Positions 43,703 through 53,776 of a stretch of DNA of 64,000 bases are shown one piece after another. Source of the DNA: an uncultured Eubacteriales bacterium (GTDB taxonomy: Bacteria; Bacillota; Clostridia; Oscillospirales; CAG-272); NCBI GenBank assembly GCA_948467545.1, contig CAOKER010000014.1:1-64000 (forward strand), given 5' to 3'. Each line of letters opens with the position of its first letter. The first letter of the stretch is position 1. The position numbers were made by a program, and so were the translations under genes. Below the pieces are notes generated by a model. The model did not search any database. It was not told the origin of the DNA and saw nothing but the letters and a program-made list of their open reading frames with translations.

Positions 43703-46153
43703 ATGTCGGGAAAAAATAAAATCAAGACTTCGTATGCGAAAGAAATCAATCCGAAGGGAACAAACGGCGGATGCCGTGCAAAATTCGGACGCGAATTAAG
43801 TGCTGGGATTGAAGCAAATGTCAGACGTGGTACAAAAAACGGCAGCAAAGCAAAAAACGTGAACGGGGAAAATGTCAGGTATGGTATAAAACACGGGTGC
43901 AAAGTAAATATTGCTGCCGAAACAGCTGCCGACCGTAGGACAAAAGCCGGGTACGGGAAAAACATCGCTTGCGGGACAGCGGGCGAACATGGTATAAAGG
44001 TCGGAAACGAAGCAAAGACCGTAAGGGAGTTAAAACCCGAATTCGGAGGAAACAAAGAGCTTTATGAAGCAATAAGAGAGACTTTACCGCCCGTAACAAT
44101 AAATACCAAGCTTCCGGAGCTTCTGGTTCCGTGCGGCTCGGAGGATGCGGTTCGTGCCGCGGCAGAGAACGGAGCGGACGCGGTATATTGCGGCGGGAAA
44201 ATGCTGAATGCGAGAATGAACGCGAAAAATTTCGACGACGAGGCATTAAAACGAGCTGTTACATATTGTCAGAGCGCCGGAGTAAAGGTATATGTAACGC
44301 TTAATACGCTTGTCTATGACAGAGAGCTTCGCGCAGCGGCAGAATATGCAAAGATGCTTTATGAGCTTGGAGTAGATGCACTTATAGTGGCGGACGCAGG
44401 TTTTTGCATGCTTTTGAGGGAGTATCTTCCGGGTTTTGAGCTCCACGCGAGTACGCAGCTTTCGGCTCATAATCTTTCGGCGGCGGAAACGCTTGCCGCT
44501 TTGGGTTTCAGGCGTCTCGTACTTGCAAGAGAGATGGGTCTTGCGGATATTCGATATCTGTGTGAAAACTCTCCCATAGAAACCGAATTGTTTGTGCACG
44601 GTGCTCTCTGCGTGAGCAGGTCGGGGCAGTGTCTTATGAGTTCGGTCGTGGGTGGCAGGAGCGGAAATCGCGGAGAATGTGCACAGCCCTGCCGTCTTCC
44701 GTATAACGGAGGTTATCCGCTTTCCCTGAAAGACCTATGCCTTGCCGGTCATATTACTGATTTAATCTCGTGCGGAGTGTCGTCTCTGAAAATTGAGGGA
44801 AGAATGAAATCTACGTCATATATAAGCGGGGTTACAGCAATCTACAGACGGCTGCTCGATGAGCGTAGGAATGCCTCCGACAAGGAGATTTACAGGCTTA
44901 AAAATATATTTTCAAGGGGCGGCTTTACGGACGGTTATTTTACAGGTATAATCGGAAACAGAATGCTTGGTGTCCGCTCTGAACGTGACAAGGCGGCTAC
45001 CGCGTCTGTACTGTCGGCCGACAAGCCTTTCGGAGCATCGGATACAATGAAGAACGGCAGGGGGTTGTCCGGACGTGCTCCTTTGGAAAAGCATCTTCCG
45101 CATACTTTGGCGGATAGATTAGCCTGCCGTGCTGCGCATAACGCGGCGTACACCGTACCAGTACCATACAGTCAGACACAGGCAGAGAAAAGTTCAGTTA
45201 GGTCGGAGAGCTGTCAGACACAGGCAGAGATAAGCTCAGTTCGGTCGGAAAGCTGTCGGACACAGACAGAGAGCGGCTCGGCGCAGGCAGGCGGTATTTC
45301 GGTGCGGAAAAAAAGCATACCCGAAATTTCCATATTAACTTCCTCAATTTTATCGGATGCCGTAGAACTTGATGAAACTCAGGCCGTCGGTAGCTTATCT
45401 GCTCCTTTTCCCAAGCAGGACAGGCGAAGAACCTCCCGTTTTCTTTTTGCCGCGCAGATTCCCGAATCCGCGGACGGATACTTCGATGTAATTGCACTTC
45501 CTCCCGATGAGTTTGTAAAGTGCGGCGGAAGGGAAAAATGTTCGGCGAATGCGGTGGTTTTTCCGTCGGTTATTCACGACAGCGAGCTTAACTCCGTAAA
45601 AAAGCTTCTTGAGGCGGCGCATTCTCTCGGCGCCGAGTATGCATATGTGGGCAATTTGGGACATATAAGCCTTGCACGTGAAATCGGCTTTGCGCTTCTC
45701 GGAGATTTCAGGCTGAATGTAGTTAATTCCGCGGCTCCGATTCTGTACGGACGCCTGGGTGATTTTATCGAATATATTCTTTCACCGGAGCTTATTTTAC
45801 CTCAGGCAAGAGATATTCGCGCCGTAAAAAGTATGATAGTATACGGGCGACTGCCGCTTATGTTGCTTGAAAAGAGCTGCGGTGCGGATCGGCTCACGGA
45901 CAGAAGAGGAGTGGTTTTTCCGGTTTTCAGGGAAATGAACTCGGACGGAATTCGTACAAGGGAGATTGTATACAACAGCTGTCCTGTCTGGATGGCAGAC
46001 AGGCAGAGAGAGCTCGGAGAAGCCGGAATTAAAAGCTATCATTTTGTTTTTTCGGATGAAACGCGGAGAGAGGCCGCGTCGGTTATCAAAGCATACTGTG
46101 ACAAAAAGGCGCCGCCGCCCGGCAGAATCATAAAAAGAATACAGAAAAAATAG
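43703..46153 (+). CDS. U32 family peptidase / prephenate-like Fe-S protein with two expansions
   Basis: 816 residues. The U32 core (about 133-430) begins PELLVPCGSEDAVRAAAENGADAVYCGG, with HGALCVSRSGQCLMSS and GECAQPCRLPY supplying the four cysteines that bind an Fe-S cluster in RlhA/TrhP relatives. A C-terminal DUF3656-like region follows (about 580-816). U32 proteins of this type act in RNA hydroxylation or are annotated as collagenase-like; the substrate here is open. Two stretches are foreign to the family: residues 1-120, rich in Lys/Gly/Asn, and about 490-530 with repeated SSVRSES and QTQAE. Both come from short-period DNA repeats. Confidence 0.85.
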   Translation: MSGKNKIKTSYAKEINPKGTNGGCRAKFGRELSAGIEANVRRGTKNGSKAKNVNGENVRYGIKHGCKVNIAAETAADRRTKAGYGKNIACGTAGEHGIKVGNEAKTVRELKPEFGGNKELYEAIRETLPPVTINTKLPELLVPCGSEDAVRAAAENGADAVYCGGKMLNARMNAKNFDDEALKRAVTYCQSAGVKVYVTLNTLVYDRELRAAAEYAKMLYELGVDALIVADAGFCMLLREYLPGFELHASTQLSAHNLSAAETLAALGFRRLVLAREMGLADIRYLCENSPIETELFVHGALCVSRSGQCLMSSVVGGRSGNRGECAQPCRLPYNGGYPLSLKDLCLAGHITDLISCGVSSLKIEGRMKSTSYISGVTAIYRRLLDERRNASDKEIYRLKNIFSRGGFTDGYFTGIIGNRMLGVRSERDKAATASVLSADKPFGASDTMKNGRGLSGRAPLEKHLPHTLADRLACRAAHNAAYTVPVPYSQTQAEKSSVRSESCQTQAEISSVRSESCRTQTESGSAQAGGISVRKKSIPEISILTSSILSDAVELDETQAVGSLSAPFPKQDRRRTSRFLFAAQIPESADGYFDVIALPPDEFVKCGGREKCSANAVVFPSVIHDSELNSVKKLLEAAHSLGAEYAYVGNLGHISLAREIGFALLGDFRLNVVNSAAPILYGRLGDFIEYILSPELILPQARDIRAVKSMIVYGRLPLMLLEKSCGADRLTDRRGVVFPVFREMNSDGIRTREIVYNSCPVWMADRQRELGEAGIKSYHFVFSDETRREAASVIKAYCDKKAPPPGRIIKRIQKK

Positions 46154-46272
46154 ATTATTTTATAAAAAACAATTTTTCGATGAAAGCTCCGTTTGGACAC
46201 TCATCTTTATCTGTTTTGAAAGGACGGCCTACGTCGGGTATATATCCGTCTGAAGGCAAACGGTAAAAAAAG

Positions 46273-46716
46273 TTGAATCTTAATGTAAAAATAAAAAAGC
46301 TCAGGGCGGAGGCTGTAATTCCGCAGTACGCAACCGACGGTTCGGCTGCGTGCGACCTTACTGCATGTATCGGTGAAAGCATAACCTTAATGCCGCACTG
46401 TACGGTAAAGATTCCGACCGGAATTGCAATAGCTCCGCAGCGAAATGATGTAGTGGGCCTCGTTTACAGCCGAAGCGGAATGGGCGCAAAGCACGGCATA
46501 ACTCTTGCGAACAGCGTTGGAGTTATTGATTCGGATTACCGAGGTGAAATTGTGGTAGCACTTGTAAACCACAGCGATGAACCTTATACTCTAAATCCCG
46601 GAGACCGTATTGCGCAGCTTATGTTTGCCCCGTTTTTTACCGCAGGTTTTACAGAAACGGATGTGCTCGAAGATACTGCGCGCGGGACCGGAGGTTTCGG
46701 CTCGACCGGAAAGTAA
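46273..46716 (+). CDS. dut: dUTP diphosphatase
   Basis: 147 residues, a trimeric dUTPase with all five motifs: AACDLTACI, SRSGMGAKHGITL, GVIDSDYRGEI, PGDRIAQLMF, and the C-terminal P-loop-like RGTGGFGSTGK. It hydrolyses dUTP to dUMP and keeps uracil out of DNA. The start is TTG (MNLNVKIKKL), with no strong ribosome binding site. The family usually starts at this point, so the TTG is accepted. The gap before it (46154-46272) holds nothing clear. Confidence 0.95.
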   Translation: MNLNVKIKKLRAEAVIPQYATDGSAACDLTACIGESITLMPHCTVKIPTGIAIAPQRNDVVGLVYSRSGMGAKHGITLANSVGVIDSDYRGEIVVALVNHSDEPYTLNPGDRIAQLMFAPFFTAGFTETDVLEDTARGTGGFGSTGK

Positions 46717-46750
46717 TTCGCCGATATATACGAAAGGTATGTAAGTAAGA

Positions 46751-47005
46751 ATGAAAAATGTACTGTATACTGTGTTTTTAATCTGCGCAGGAGTGGTAGT
46801 CGGCTCGCTTATCGCAAACGTGACAGCGGAAATATCCTTTCTTGCCTGGCTTGGATATGGATTGAGTCTCGGTATAACGACGCCGCTTGTCCTTGACCTC
46901 GGAGTGATTACGATTACTTTTGCAATGACTTTTAATATGTCTGTAGCGGTTATTATATGTATGGTTGCGGCAATATGTCTGGGACGGAGGTTCAGACCGT
47001 GGTAA
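46751..47005 (+). CDS. DUF4321 small membrane protein
   Basis: 84 residues with two membrane segments (about 5-25 and 45-75), full length for the DUF4321 family. The pattern AGVVVGSLIANVTAEISFLAWLGYGLS matches. Its function is unknown. It overlaps the GTG start of maf by 7 bp, and DUF4321 genes are often found beside maf in Clostridia. Confidence 0.8.
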   Translation: MKNVLYTVFLICAGVVVGSLIANVTAEISFLAWLGYGLSLGITTPLVLDLGVITITFAMTFNMSVAVIICMVAAICLGRRFRPW

Positions 47006-47619
47006 GGTTGATTTTGGCATCCGGGAGTACAAGGAGGCAGGAAATTCTCCGTACACTCGGAATTGATTATTCTGTTCTCAAATGCGATGTTGACGAGACT
47101 GTTGAAAAGATGTCTCCGACGGAAACGGTTCAGACTCTTGCCGCGAGAAAATGCGCCGCGGCAAAAGCGCTTTTGCCGAACGCCGATGAGGACTCTGTCA
47201 TAATCGCGGCCGATACGGTTGTGTCATACGGAGGGGAGATATTCGGCAAGCCTAAAGACAAAGATGACGCTGTACGCATGCTCTCCGCTCTGTCCGGAGG
47301 AATACATCATGTTCATACTGGGATTGCTGTGTCCGACGGGTTTAAAATGACGGTGGAAAGCGAAACGACGGAGGTATTTTTCCGTGAGCTCAGCATGTGT
47401 GAAATCAACAGGTATGTGGATTCCGGGGAGCCGATGGACAAGGCGGGCTCATACGGGATTCAGGAGCGCGGAGCTCTGTTTGTAAAAGGGGTATCGGGAG
47501 ACTATTTTAACATAGTCGGTCTTCCTGTTTGCCGCCTCGGAATTATACTGTCACGGGATTTCGGTGTCGATCTTCTTGCTGTGTCTGCGGTAAATAAACG
47601 GCATTCGTTAATTCATTAA
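46999..47619 (+). CDS. maf: Maf nucleoside triphosphate pyrophosphatase
   Basis: 206 residues from the GTG at 46999 (GGAGG 10 bp upstream). Maf signatures are LILASGSTRRQEILRTLGI, IIAADTVVSYGGEIFGKPKD, and GSYGIQERGALFVKGVSGDYFNIVGLP. It hydrolyses dTTP, UTP or modified nucleotides and is linked to division arrest. It is coupled to the DUF4321 gene and probably to dut upstream. Confidence 0.92.
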   Translation: MVRLILASGSTRRQEILRTLGIDYSVLKCDVDETVEKMSPTETVQTLAARKCAAAKALLPNADEDSVIIAADTVVSYGGEIFGKPKDKDDAVRMLSALSGGIHHVHTGIAVSDGFKMTVESETTEVFFRELSMCEINRYVDSGEPMDKAGSYGIQERGALFVKGVSGDYFNIVGLPVCRLGIILSRDFGVDLLAVSAVNKRHSLIH

Positions 47620-47775
47620 AATACGCCGTGCCGATCTTCAATCTGCTTTATCCGAACGGTTTGAAGCTAACATGGAATTTGCTGCGGCAGGAGGACGGCT
47701 GTCATAGAATCCCGATATTACCGAGAGGAAAACATAGAAAATCCGCATATGTACTAAAAAGGTGTGTTCATAAAA

Positions 47776-49602
47776 ATGAAAGAGGGAAAAAAAACTTCGG
47801 TAAAAAAAAGAAAAGACGGAAAAACTGGGGAGAGCGGATTTATTTGCTCGTCACGTTATATGATTTCCGGGTGGGTTTTTGCAGCTGTTCTTACCGTCTT
47901 TTTATGCAGAGCGTTATGGCTCGGCGGAAGCTCTCCGGTTTTGCCGGGACTTGTCAGCGCCGGAGAAATTGTCAAGGAGGTGACGGTTCCGGCGCTTCGC
48001 GGGCAGATATATGATCGGAGCGGCGTTCTGCTTGTCGGCAATTCTTACAAGTACAGCCTGAAATGTAACGGTATTCAGTATCTTTATTCAGAAACGGGCG
48101 TGGAAGAGCTTTACCTTTTGCTCTGCAAATACGGATGCGGCGATAAGTTTTCCTCATCTGAGGAGCTGGGCAGTTTTCTTGAAAGCGGAAAGACGGTTAC
48201 GCTGTGCGAAGATACTCCGATGAGCATGATTGCATACATAAAAAATGAACGTCCTGCCGGACTTTCGGTTGAAAAGACCTGCGAGAGAACGTTCTATGAC
48301 GGCGGATGTGCATCGCATATACTTGGACATACGGGAAAAATTCAGGAATCGTCCGTTGAGTATTACAGCGAGCTCGGCTATCCGATGGACGCGACTGTGG
48401 GCGTAGACGGAGCTGAAGCTGCATTTGAACAGTACCTTCACGGAACGGACGGAAAAATGCGGGTTACGTACGATTCGGTCGGAAATACGATTTCGGCGGA
48501 AATAATAACAGAACCGTCGGCGGGCAGTGATATTTACCTTACGATAGATATAGAGCTTCAGCGTACGGCATATGAGACGCTTAAGTCAAAGGCTGAGGAA
48601 ATAGGCTCTGAAGGAGGGGCGATGGTTGCTTCCGACGTGTCGAACGGCGAGGTTCTTGTCTGCTCTTCGTATCCTTCATATACCGCAGAGCAGTACAAAA
48701 ATGAATACAGCCTGCTTCAGCAGGACACGTCGTCACCATTGTTTAACAGAGCGGTCAGCGGAAGATATGCTCCCGGTTCGGTCATGAAGCTGTCAACGGC
48801 GGTGGCTGCGCTTGAAGAGGGAGTTATTAAGCCTGAGGATACGATTACCGATCTCGGAAGATATGATTACTATGAGGATAAAGGGTATAGTCCCGTATGC
48901 TGGCTCTATGGTAAAAACGGTACCACTCACGGGGAAATTAATGTTCGGCAGGCAATTATGCACTCCTGTAACTACTTCTTTTTTGAGGTCGGGAGACTTA
49001 CCGGTATCAACGCGATGAATGAGTGGAGTCTGAAATTGGGGCTGGGCGAATTTTCAGGCATTGAGCTTCCGGAGGCGTCTGCTGTTCTTGCCGGACCGGC
49101 TGACCGTTTAAAAAGGAGCGACTACTGGGGAGAGGGAGAGACTCTTGCGGCTGCAATCGGGCAGTCCGACAATCTCTTTACTCCGGCTCAGCTGTGTTCG
49201 TTCATTTCAGTGCTTGCCGAAGACGGAACAAAGTATGCCGAACATCTGCTTCTGTCTGTTTTCGCTCAGACGGGAGAAGCCGTTTATGTATATGAGCCTA
49301 AAATTCTGAAAAGTACCGAAATATCCGAAAGTACCTTAAACGCTGTCCGCGGAGGAATGTACGATGCCGCTCATACCGGGACAATCGGGGCGGTTTTTTC
49401 GGGTAAAAATTATGAAATCGCGGGAAAAACGGGAACCGCGCAGATTTCCGAGGATAACTCAAATGCGTTATTTGCGGCATACGCACCGTTTGACAGTCCG
49501 GAAATATCCGTTGTCTGTGTTCTTGAAAACGGAACGGACGGTTTTAATGCGGCATATCCGGCGGAGGCTCTTTTGACCGCGTATTTTGAAAGAGCGAAAT
49601 AA
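47776..49602 (+). CDS. Class B penicillin-binding protein (PBP2/MrdA type)
   Basis: About 608 residues. A basic N-terminus and one membrane anchor (about 31-50) place it at the outer face of the cytoplasmic membrane. A PBP dimerisation domain (about 68-240) follows, with RGQIYDRSGVLL. The transpeptidase domain carries SVMK (Ser about 335), SCN (Ser about 397) and KTG (Lys about 551). It cross-links peptidoglycan. Whether it serves elongation (MrdA) or division (FtsI) is not certain; it lies near maf and zapA but has no rodA/ftsW partner. Start choice: the ATG at 47776, or a GTG at 47764. Confidence 0.88.
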   Translation: MKEGKKTSVKKRKDGKTGESGFICSSRYMISGWVFAAVLTVFLCRALWLGGSSPVLPGLVSAGEIVKEVTVPALRGQIYDRSGVLLVGNSYKYSLKCNGIQYLYSETGVEELYLLLCKYGCGDKFSSSEELGSFLESGKTVTLCEDTPMSMIAYIKNERPAGLSVEKTCERTFYDGGCASHILGHTGKIQESSVEYYSELGYPMDATVGVDGAEAAFEQYLHGTDGKMRVTYDSVGNTISAEIITEPSAGSDIYLTIDIELQRTAYETLKSKAEEIGSEGGAMVASDVSNGEVLVCSSYPSYTAEQYKNEYSLLQQDTSSPLFNRAVSGRYAPGSVMKLSTAVAALEEGVIKPEDTITDLGRYDYYEDKGYSPVCWLYGKNGTTHGEINVRQAIMHSCNYFFFEVGRLTGINAMNEWSLKLGLGEFSGIELPEASAVLAGPADRLKRSDYWGEGETLAAAIGQSDNLFTPAQLCSFISVLAEDGTKYAEHLLLSVFAQTGEAVYVYEPKILKSTEISESTLNAVRGGMYDAAHTGTIGAVFSGKNYEIAGKTGTAQISEDNSNALFAAYAPFDSPEISVVCVLENGTDGFNAAYPAEALLTAYFERAK

Positions 49603-49664
49603 TACCGCGCTGAGAAATTCAGCCGTATGGATATTCGGAAATAAAGTATGTACTAAAAGCATAT

Positions 49665-50378
49665 ATGAAAGCGTGGATTTATATGAACAGAAAAAAAACA
49701 AACTCGGAAAAAATATTCGGAATGAGCGAGAAAGACAGAGCAGCGCGGATTGTAAGCATACTCAAGGAGATTTACCCGGAGGCTGTTTGCGCGCTGGAAT
49801 ATAAAGACGATCCGTGGAAGCTGCTTGTTCAGGGACGTCTTTCCGCGCAGTGTACGGACAAGCGGGTTAATATTGTCTCGGTTCCTCTTTTTGAGCGTTA
49901 TCCGACAGCATATGATATGGCCGCGGCTGATTTTGACGAGCTTGCGGAAATAATACGTCCCTGCGGTCTTTACCGTACCAAGGCGCAGAATCTGATTGAT
50001 TTTTCAAGAATAATTTGTGAAAAATACGGAGGAGAGGTTCCATCGGAAATGGAGCAGCTGCTTTCTCTTCCCGGAGTCGGAAGAAAGATAGCGAATCTTA
50101 TGCGCGGAGATATATTCGGTCTTCCCGCCATTGTGGCCGATACTCACTGTATCAGAATTTCCGGAAGGCTTGGATTTTATCCCGAAGAACAAAAAGATCC
50201 CGTAAAAACGGAGATGATTCTCCGTGAAATCATTGAGCCGGCCGAGCAGTCGGATTTCTGTCACCGTATTGTGTCCTACGGGCGGGATGTCTGTACGGCC
50301 AGGTCTCCGAGATGCGGAGAATGCTCTCTTGTGTCGTTATGTCTCCACTATGTTCTGAGCAAAGACGAAAATCGGTAA
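49665..50378 (+). CDS. nth: Endonuclease III
   Basis: About 237 residues. The helix-hairpin-helix LLSLPGVGRKIANLM with its catalytic Lys, the catalytic Asp in VADTHCIRISGRL, and the [4Fe-4S] ligands C-x6-C-x2-C-x5-C (CTARSPRCGECSLVSLC) are all present. It removes oxidised pyrimidines from DNA and cuts abasic sites. An in-frame ATG at 49683 is an alternative start. It is convergent with ogg (50418), a second base-excision gene. Confidence 0.95.
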   Translation: MKAWIYMNRKKTNSEKIFGMSEKDRAARIVSILKEIYPEAVCALEYKDDPWKLLVQGRLSAQCTDKRVNIVSVPLFERYPTAYDMAAADFDELAEIIRPCGLYRTKAQNLIDFSRIICEKYGGEVPSEMEQLLSLPGVGRKIANLMRGDIFGLPAIVADTHCIRISGRLGFYPEEQKDPVKTEMILREIIEPAEQSDFCHRIVSYGRDVCTARSPRCGECSLVSLCLHYVLSKDENR

Positions 50379-50417
50379 AACATAAATTATAATCCTATAC
50401 AGATATCTGACAGGGTA

Positions 50418-51275
50418 TTATCCCTGACCTCCTTCGTAACGCTCGTAATAGAATAAATACTGCTGAGCGAGACCGGCGTATTCTCCGAAAAAAACGGGAG
50501 TAAAGCTGTCATCATAGTATTTTGCAAGCACACGTTTTACCCAAACGTCTATCGGAAAAGCGTCGTTTTTTCCGAATCCGAACAGAAGACTGCACGCGGC
50601 GACTTTAGGACCTACTCCCTTTATACGGCAGAGCATTTCCGCGGCCTCCGAAGTTTCCGCTTTTCGTACCTCGTCAAGATCTACTTGTCCGGAGCAGACT
50701 TTTTCCGCGGCGTCGGTTATGTATTTTGCCCGAAAACCCGTTCCGCAGGAAAAAATCGCCTCGGTTCCGGCGTTTGCAAGGCTTTCCGCTGTCGGAAAGC
50801 AGTAAAGCTCTGTGCCTTCGATTTTGTTTCCGAATTTTTCGCAGAGTCTTTTTATAATGGTTTTTATTCTCGGAATATTGTTGTTTTGGGATACTATGAA
50901 TGAGCACAGAGTCTCCCATGGCTGTTGGTGAAGAATACGTATGCCTTGACCGTACTTCATAGCCGCTGTTATAACGGGATCATCGGAGGAGGCTTTGCAT
51001 ATAGAGCTGCGGAATTTTGTATAATCGTCGTCTATAGCAAGATATTCACGCCAATCTTTTTCATATTCTTCTTTTGTCATATTGTGAATGACAAGTTTAT
51101 CAGACGACGGTTGAGACAGCCATAATTCTCTGTCAAGAGCTATTCCGCGGATGTCGCCGTGACTGTCGGAAGAAAAGCGGAATGTCTGTCCGCAGTCAAA
51201 AATTTGAGCTATGTTAAAGCAGTCCAGTCCGGTGATTTCGATATTTTCGTCTTTGCAGGAGACTTTATAATTCAT
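50418..51275 (-). CDS. ogg: 8-oxoguanine DNA glycosylase/lyase
   Basis: 285 residues of the Ogg1 family. The N-terminal domain contains IFDCGQTFRF; IVSQNNNIPRIKTIIKRLCEKFG is the classic motif before the helix-hairpin-helix CRIKGVGPKVAACSLLFGFGKNDAFPIDVWVKR, which includes the catalytic Asp (and Lys in the HhH). It excises 8-oxoguanine and pairs functionally with Nth. Convergent with nth, 39 bp apart, with no clear terminator between. A partial R1 repeat lies upstream. Confidence 0.93.
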   Translation of the reverse strand: MNYKVSCKDENIEITGLDCFNIAQIFDCGQTFRFSSDSHGDIRGIALDRELWLSQPSSDKLVIHNMTKEEYEKDWREYLAIDDDYTKFRSSICKASSDDPVITAAMKYGQGIRILHQQPWETLCSFIVSQNNNIPRIKTIIKRLCEKFGNKIEGTELYCFPTAESLANAGTEAIFSCGTGFRAKYITDAAEKVCSGQVDLDEVRKAETSEAAEMLCRIKGVGPKVAACSLLFGFGKNDAFPIDVWVKRVLAKYYDDSFTPVFFGEYAGLAQQYLFYYERYEGGQG

Positions 51276-51403
51276 AACTGGAAAATTTCCTTTCTTTGAT
51301 AATGGTTGAATACTTGAATATACTTATATAACGTATAATGCAGTGAACTGGCGGCGCTGTTTAAAGGAGTCGATAGCAGGTAAAAGCCGATAAATCCGAT
51401 AAA

Positions 51404-51446
51404 ATTATAATTTAGGCGGGAGATGTTCACAGAGTCTTTCGCGGCG
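51404..51446 (-). repeat. Dispersed intergenic repeat R1, partial copy D
   Basis: TTATAATTTAGGCGGGAGATGTTC matches the left end of copies A-C; the right part has diverged or been lost. It lies in the upstream region of ogg. Confidence 0.45.
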
Positions 51447-51681
51447 GACTGTCCCGGCTTGTTTCGGTGTCGGATTGTCCCGACTCCGAATCGCACTGTT
51501 ACGTCGCTGTGCGCCTTAATAAACTAAACAAAAGATTTCCCGTGTCTATATTCTATATTCGGGATTCGGCCGCTTTTTCGGTGACGGTATAAATCCGTTA
51601 TTGTTATTGCGGGGTAAACGAAACTTATAATATAATCTTCGCTGTACGTAATAAAAACAGCGGGAAAGGTACTGATTAATT

Positions 51682-52407
51682 ATGGCGGAAACAATCTATA
51701 CAATACCGATTAACGAGGTTTTTGACGAATGCGCGGAAAGCGAAACTCCGGAATGCCCTCTTTGTCATCTTTACAATAAATTTGAGGGTGATGAGCTTGA
51801 GCTGATTCTCGGCGCATCTATGATGGAGCCGGATGTCAGGATTAAAACAAATAAAGAAGGCTTCTGCCGCGTGCATTATGACATGATGCTTGAAAAAAAG
51901 AATCGTCTCGGAATGGCGCTCATGCTTCAAAGTCATCTCGGAGAGGTTGCGGAGTCATTTAAAGCCTCAGGCGTTTCCTCTTTGTTTTCTCCGTCGGGCT
52001 CAGGACTTGCGGGACGTCTCGAAAATCTGGAGAAAAGCTGTTATATATGCGGAAGGATAGACCGTTCCTTTGAAAAACTGACCGAAAATATTATATATCT
52101 CTGGGAAAATGATTCTGCTTTCAAAAAAAAGCTTCAAGTACAAAAGATGTTTTGTCTGCCACATTTTCGGCTCCTTTCGGAGCAGTCTGCAAAAAAAATG
52201 TCCAAGAAGAACCAAAAGGAATTTTACAGCTCTGTGATGGCTGTTACGGAAAACTATTTTAATTCCGTTCGGAGCGACGTCGATCACTTTTGCAGAAAAT
52301 TTGACTATCGTTTTCGGGACGAGCCTTGGGGAAATGCCAAAAATGCCGTAGAAAGGTCAGTTAAATTTTTATACGGGAATATTCATAAAAATGAGAAAGG
52401 CAGATAA
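51682..52407 (+). CDS. DUF6062 family protein
   Basis: 241 residues with a paired-cysteine plan: CPLCHLYNKFEGDELELILG, GFCRVHYDMML, CYICGRIDRSF and FCLPHFRLLS. These look like two zinc-ribbon-like or metal-binding CxxC plus CxxH sets. It fits the DUF6062 family of Clostridia, with unknown function. The ribosome binding site GGGAAAGGTACTGATTAATT is before the ATG. Confidence 0.72.
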   Translation: MAETIYTIPINEVFDECAESETPECPLCHLYNKFEGDELELILGASMMEPDVRIKTNKEGFCRVHYDMMLEKKNRLGMALMLQSHLGEVAESFKASGVSSLFSPSGSGLAGRLENLEKSCYICGRIDRSFEKLTENIIYLWENDSAFKKKLQVQKMFCLPHFRLLSEQSAKKMSKKNQKEFYSSVMAVTENYFNSVRSDVDHFCRKFDYRFRDEPWGNAKNAVERSVKFLYGNIHKNEKGR

Positions 52408-52528
52408 CGGACAAAACTGATTCGGCAAGCCTCCGCATACTTCCGGGCAGGTGATTTTTTTCTGATATTTTATCTTCGCTGTCATCGTGTTCTCTGCTGT
52501 ATCGGAGGTGCCGCCTAAATCGGAACGG

Positions 52529-53356
52529 TCATTTTTCGTTGTCTGCATCGAAACCGTTGTCCTTGCCTATGTCGGTTTCGGTTTTATTATCTTCGGTACT
52601 GTTCGTTTTGTATGATTCAGTTTCGGAGCCGTTGTCTTCGTCTATGGCAGTTTCAGATTTGTTATCTTCGGAACCGTTTGTTTCGAAAATTTTAGCTTCA
52701 GAGCTGTCTTTCCCGTTTTTTGCGGCTTCGGCACTGTCGGCTTCAATGTCAGAGCCTTTTGTTTCAGCTCTGCCTGTTTGAGCGTTATCATCTTCCGCCG
52801 CGCTGCCTGCATTTGCGGAGTTATGCTCGTTCGTGCCGTTTTTTTCGATTACAAGTGAAGGGTGTTTTTTTCGGATAAAAATTACAACTGCCGTAAATAA
52901 AACTATAATTATGAAAACGGTACCCACCGCCAAAGCCGCTGCGGAATTGAATTTAAAATCCTCACCTTCGGTTTCTTCGGCCGTTGTTTCTGCGCTCTCT
53001 GTTATTTCCGTAGGTCGGGAGGTGTTATGCTGTGTCGCGGCCTGGGTTTGGGTAACCTCGGCAGTTTCCGTATATTCGGTTTCTTCTCCGCTGTAGTAAC
53101 CGTTGGGATTGCTGATAGATGCTATATCGATTATGCGTATTGTTCTCGGCGCCCGTTCATAGACAATTTCGGTTTCACCTGTCATCGGCGGATTGCTTTC
53201 GGTTGTATCTCCTTCTGTTTCTTCGACAGTCACTTCCGGCTCCGCGCTCAAAAGAATGCCCGACGCGGCAAAAGTTAAAATAAGAAGAAATATCGTCAGC
53301 GTTACGGACGCTAATTTTAACATATAAGCTTTATTTTTTGTGTCATTATATTTCAT
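52529..53356 (-). CDS. Membrane-anchored protein with acidic low-complexity tails
   Basis: 275 residues. An N-terminal signal/anchor (about 13-38), an extracellular-looking Thr/Glu-rich segment (about 40-130, TETAEVTQTQAATQHN), a second membrane helix (about 137-160, AALAVGTVFIIIVLFTAVVIFI) and a cytoplasmic acidic tail (160-275) of degenerate SEDNKSET / DEDNGSET units. I do not recognise the family. The tail comes from a short-period repeat. It stands alone on the minus strand. Confidence 0.6.
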   Translation of the reverse strand: MKYNDTKNKAYMLKLASVTLTIFLLILTFAASGILLSAEPEVTVEETEGDTTESNPPMTGETEIVYERAPRTIRIIDIASISNPNGYYSGEETEYTETAEVTQTQAATQHNTSRPTEITESAETTAEETEGEDFKFNSAAALAVGTVFIIIVLFTAVVIFIRKKHPSLVIEKNGTNEHNSANAGSAAEDDNAQTGRAETKGSDIEADSAEAAKNGKDSSEAKIFETNGSEDNKSETAIDEDNGSETESYKTNSTEDNKTETDIGKDNGFDADNEK

Positions 53357-53764
53357 AGCTGTGATTTTCCTTTTATATTCCGAGGTTTCGGACGGTTTTA
53401 TCTGTCACATGCCGGTTATTTTGAACGTTGCAGTTCAAATATTTTCTGTGCCCGAAGAATTGGACTGATTATTTGATTATTATTTCGCCGACAGCATTTT
53501 AACATTGTTATGATAAATTTCACACTGTTTTACCTGTCGAATCGAAGTCATAACAATATCAGTATACAACAGCAGTATAATATCTTTATTAAATAAATGT
53601 TAACTTTATTTTGAATAGGAATAAAGCATGTAAAATTTAATGCTTAATATTGAAATATCTGAAAAAAGTATTATAATAGATAAGGCACAGCGATTTTTGC
53701 CCGGACGGGGACGGTTAATTAATGCCGTAAGACGTAATGTACGGGTAATATAACTTAATTAAGG
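53357..53764. other. Intergenic region between divergent membrane protein genes
   Basis: AT-rich, with no clear promoter pair or terminator. A TTGAAATATC...TATAATAG stretch (about 53652-53680) may hold the plus-strand promoter. Confidence 0.3.
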
Positions 53765-53776
53765 ATGGTTGGTTTC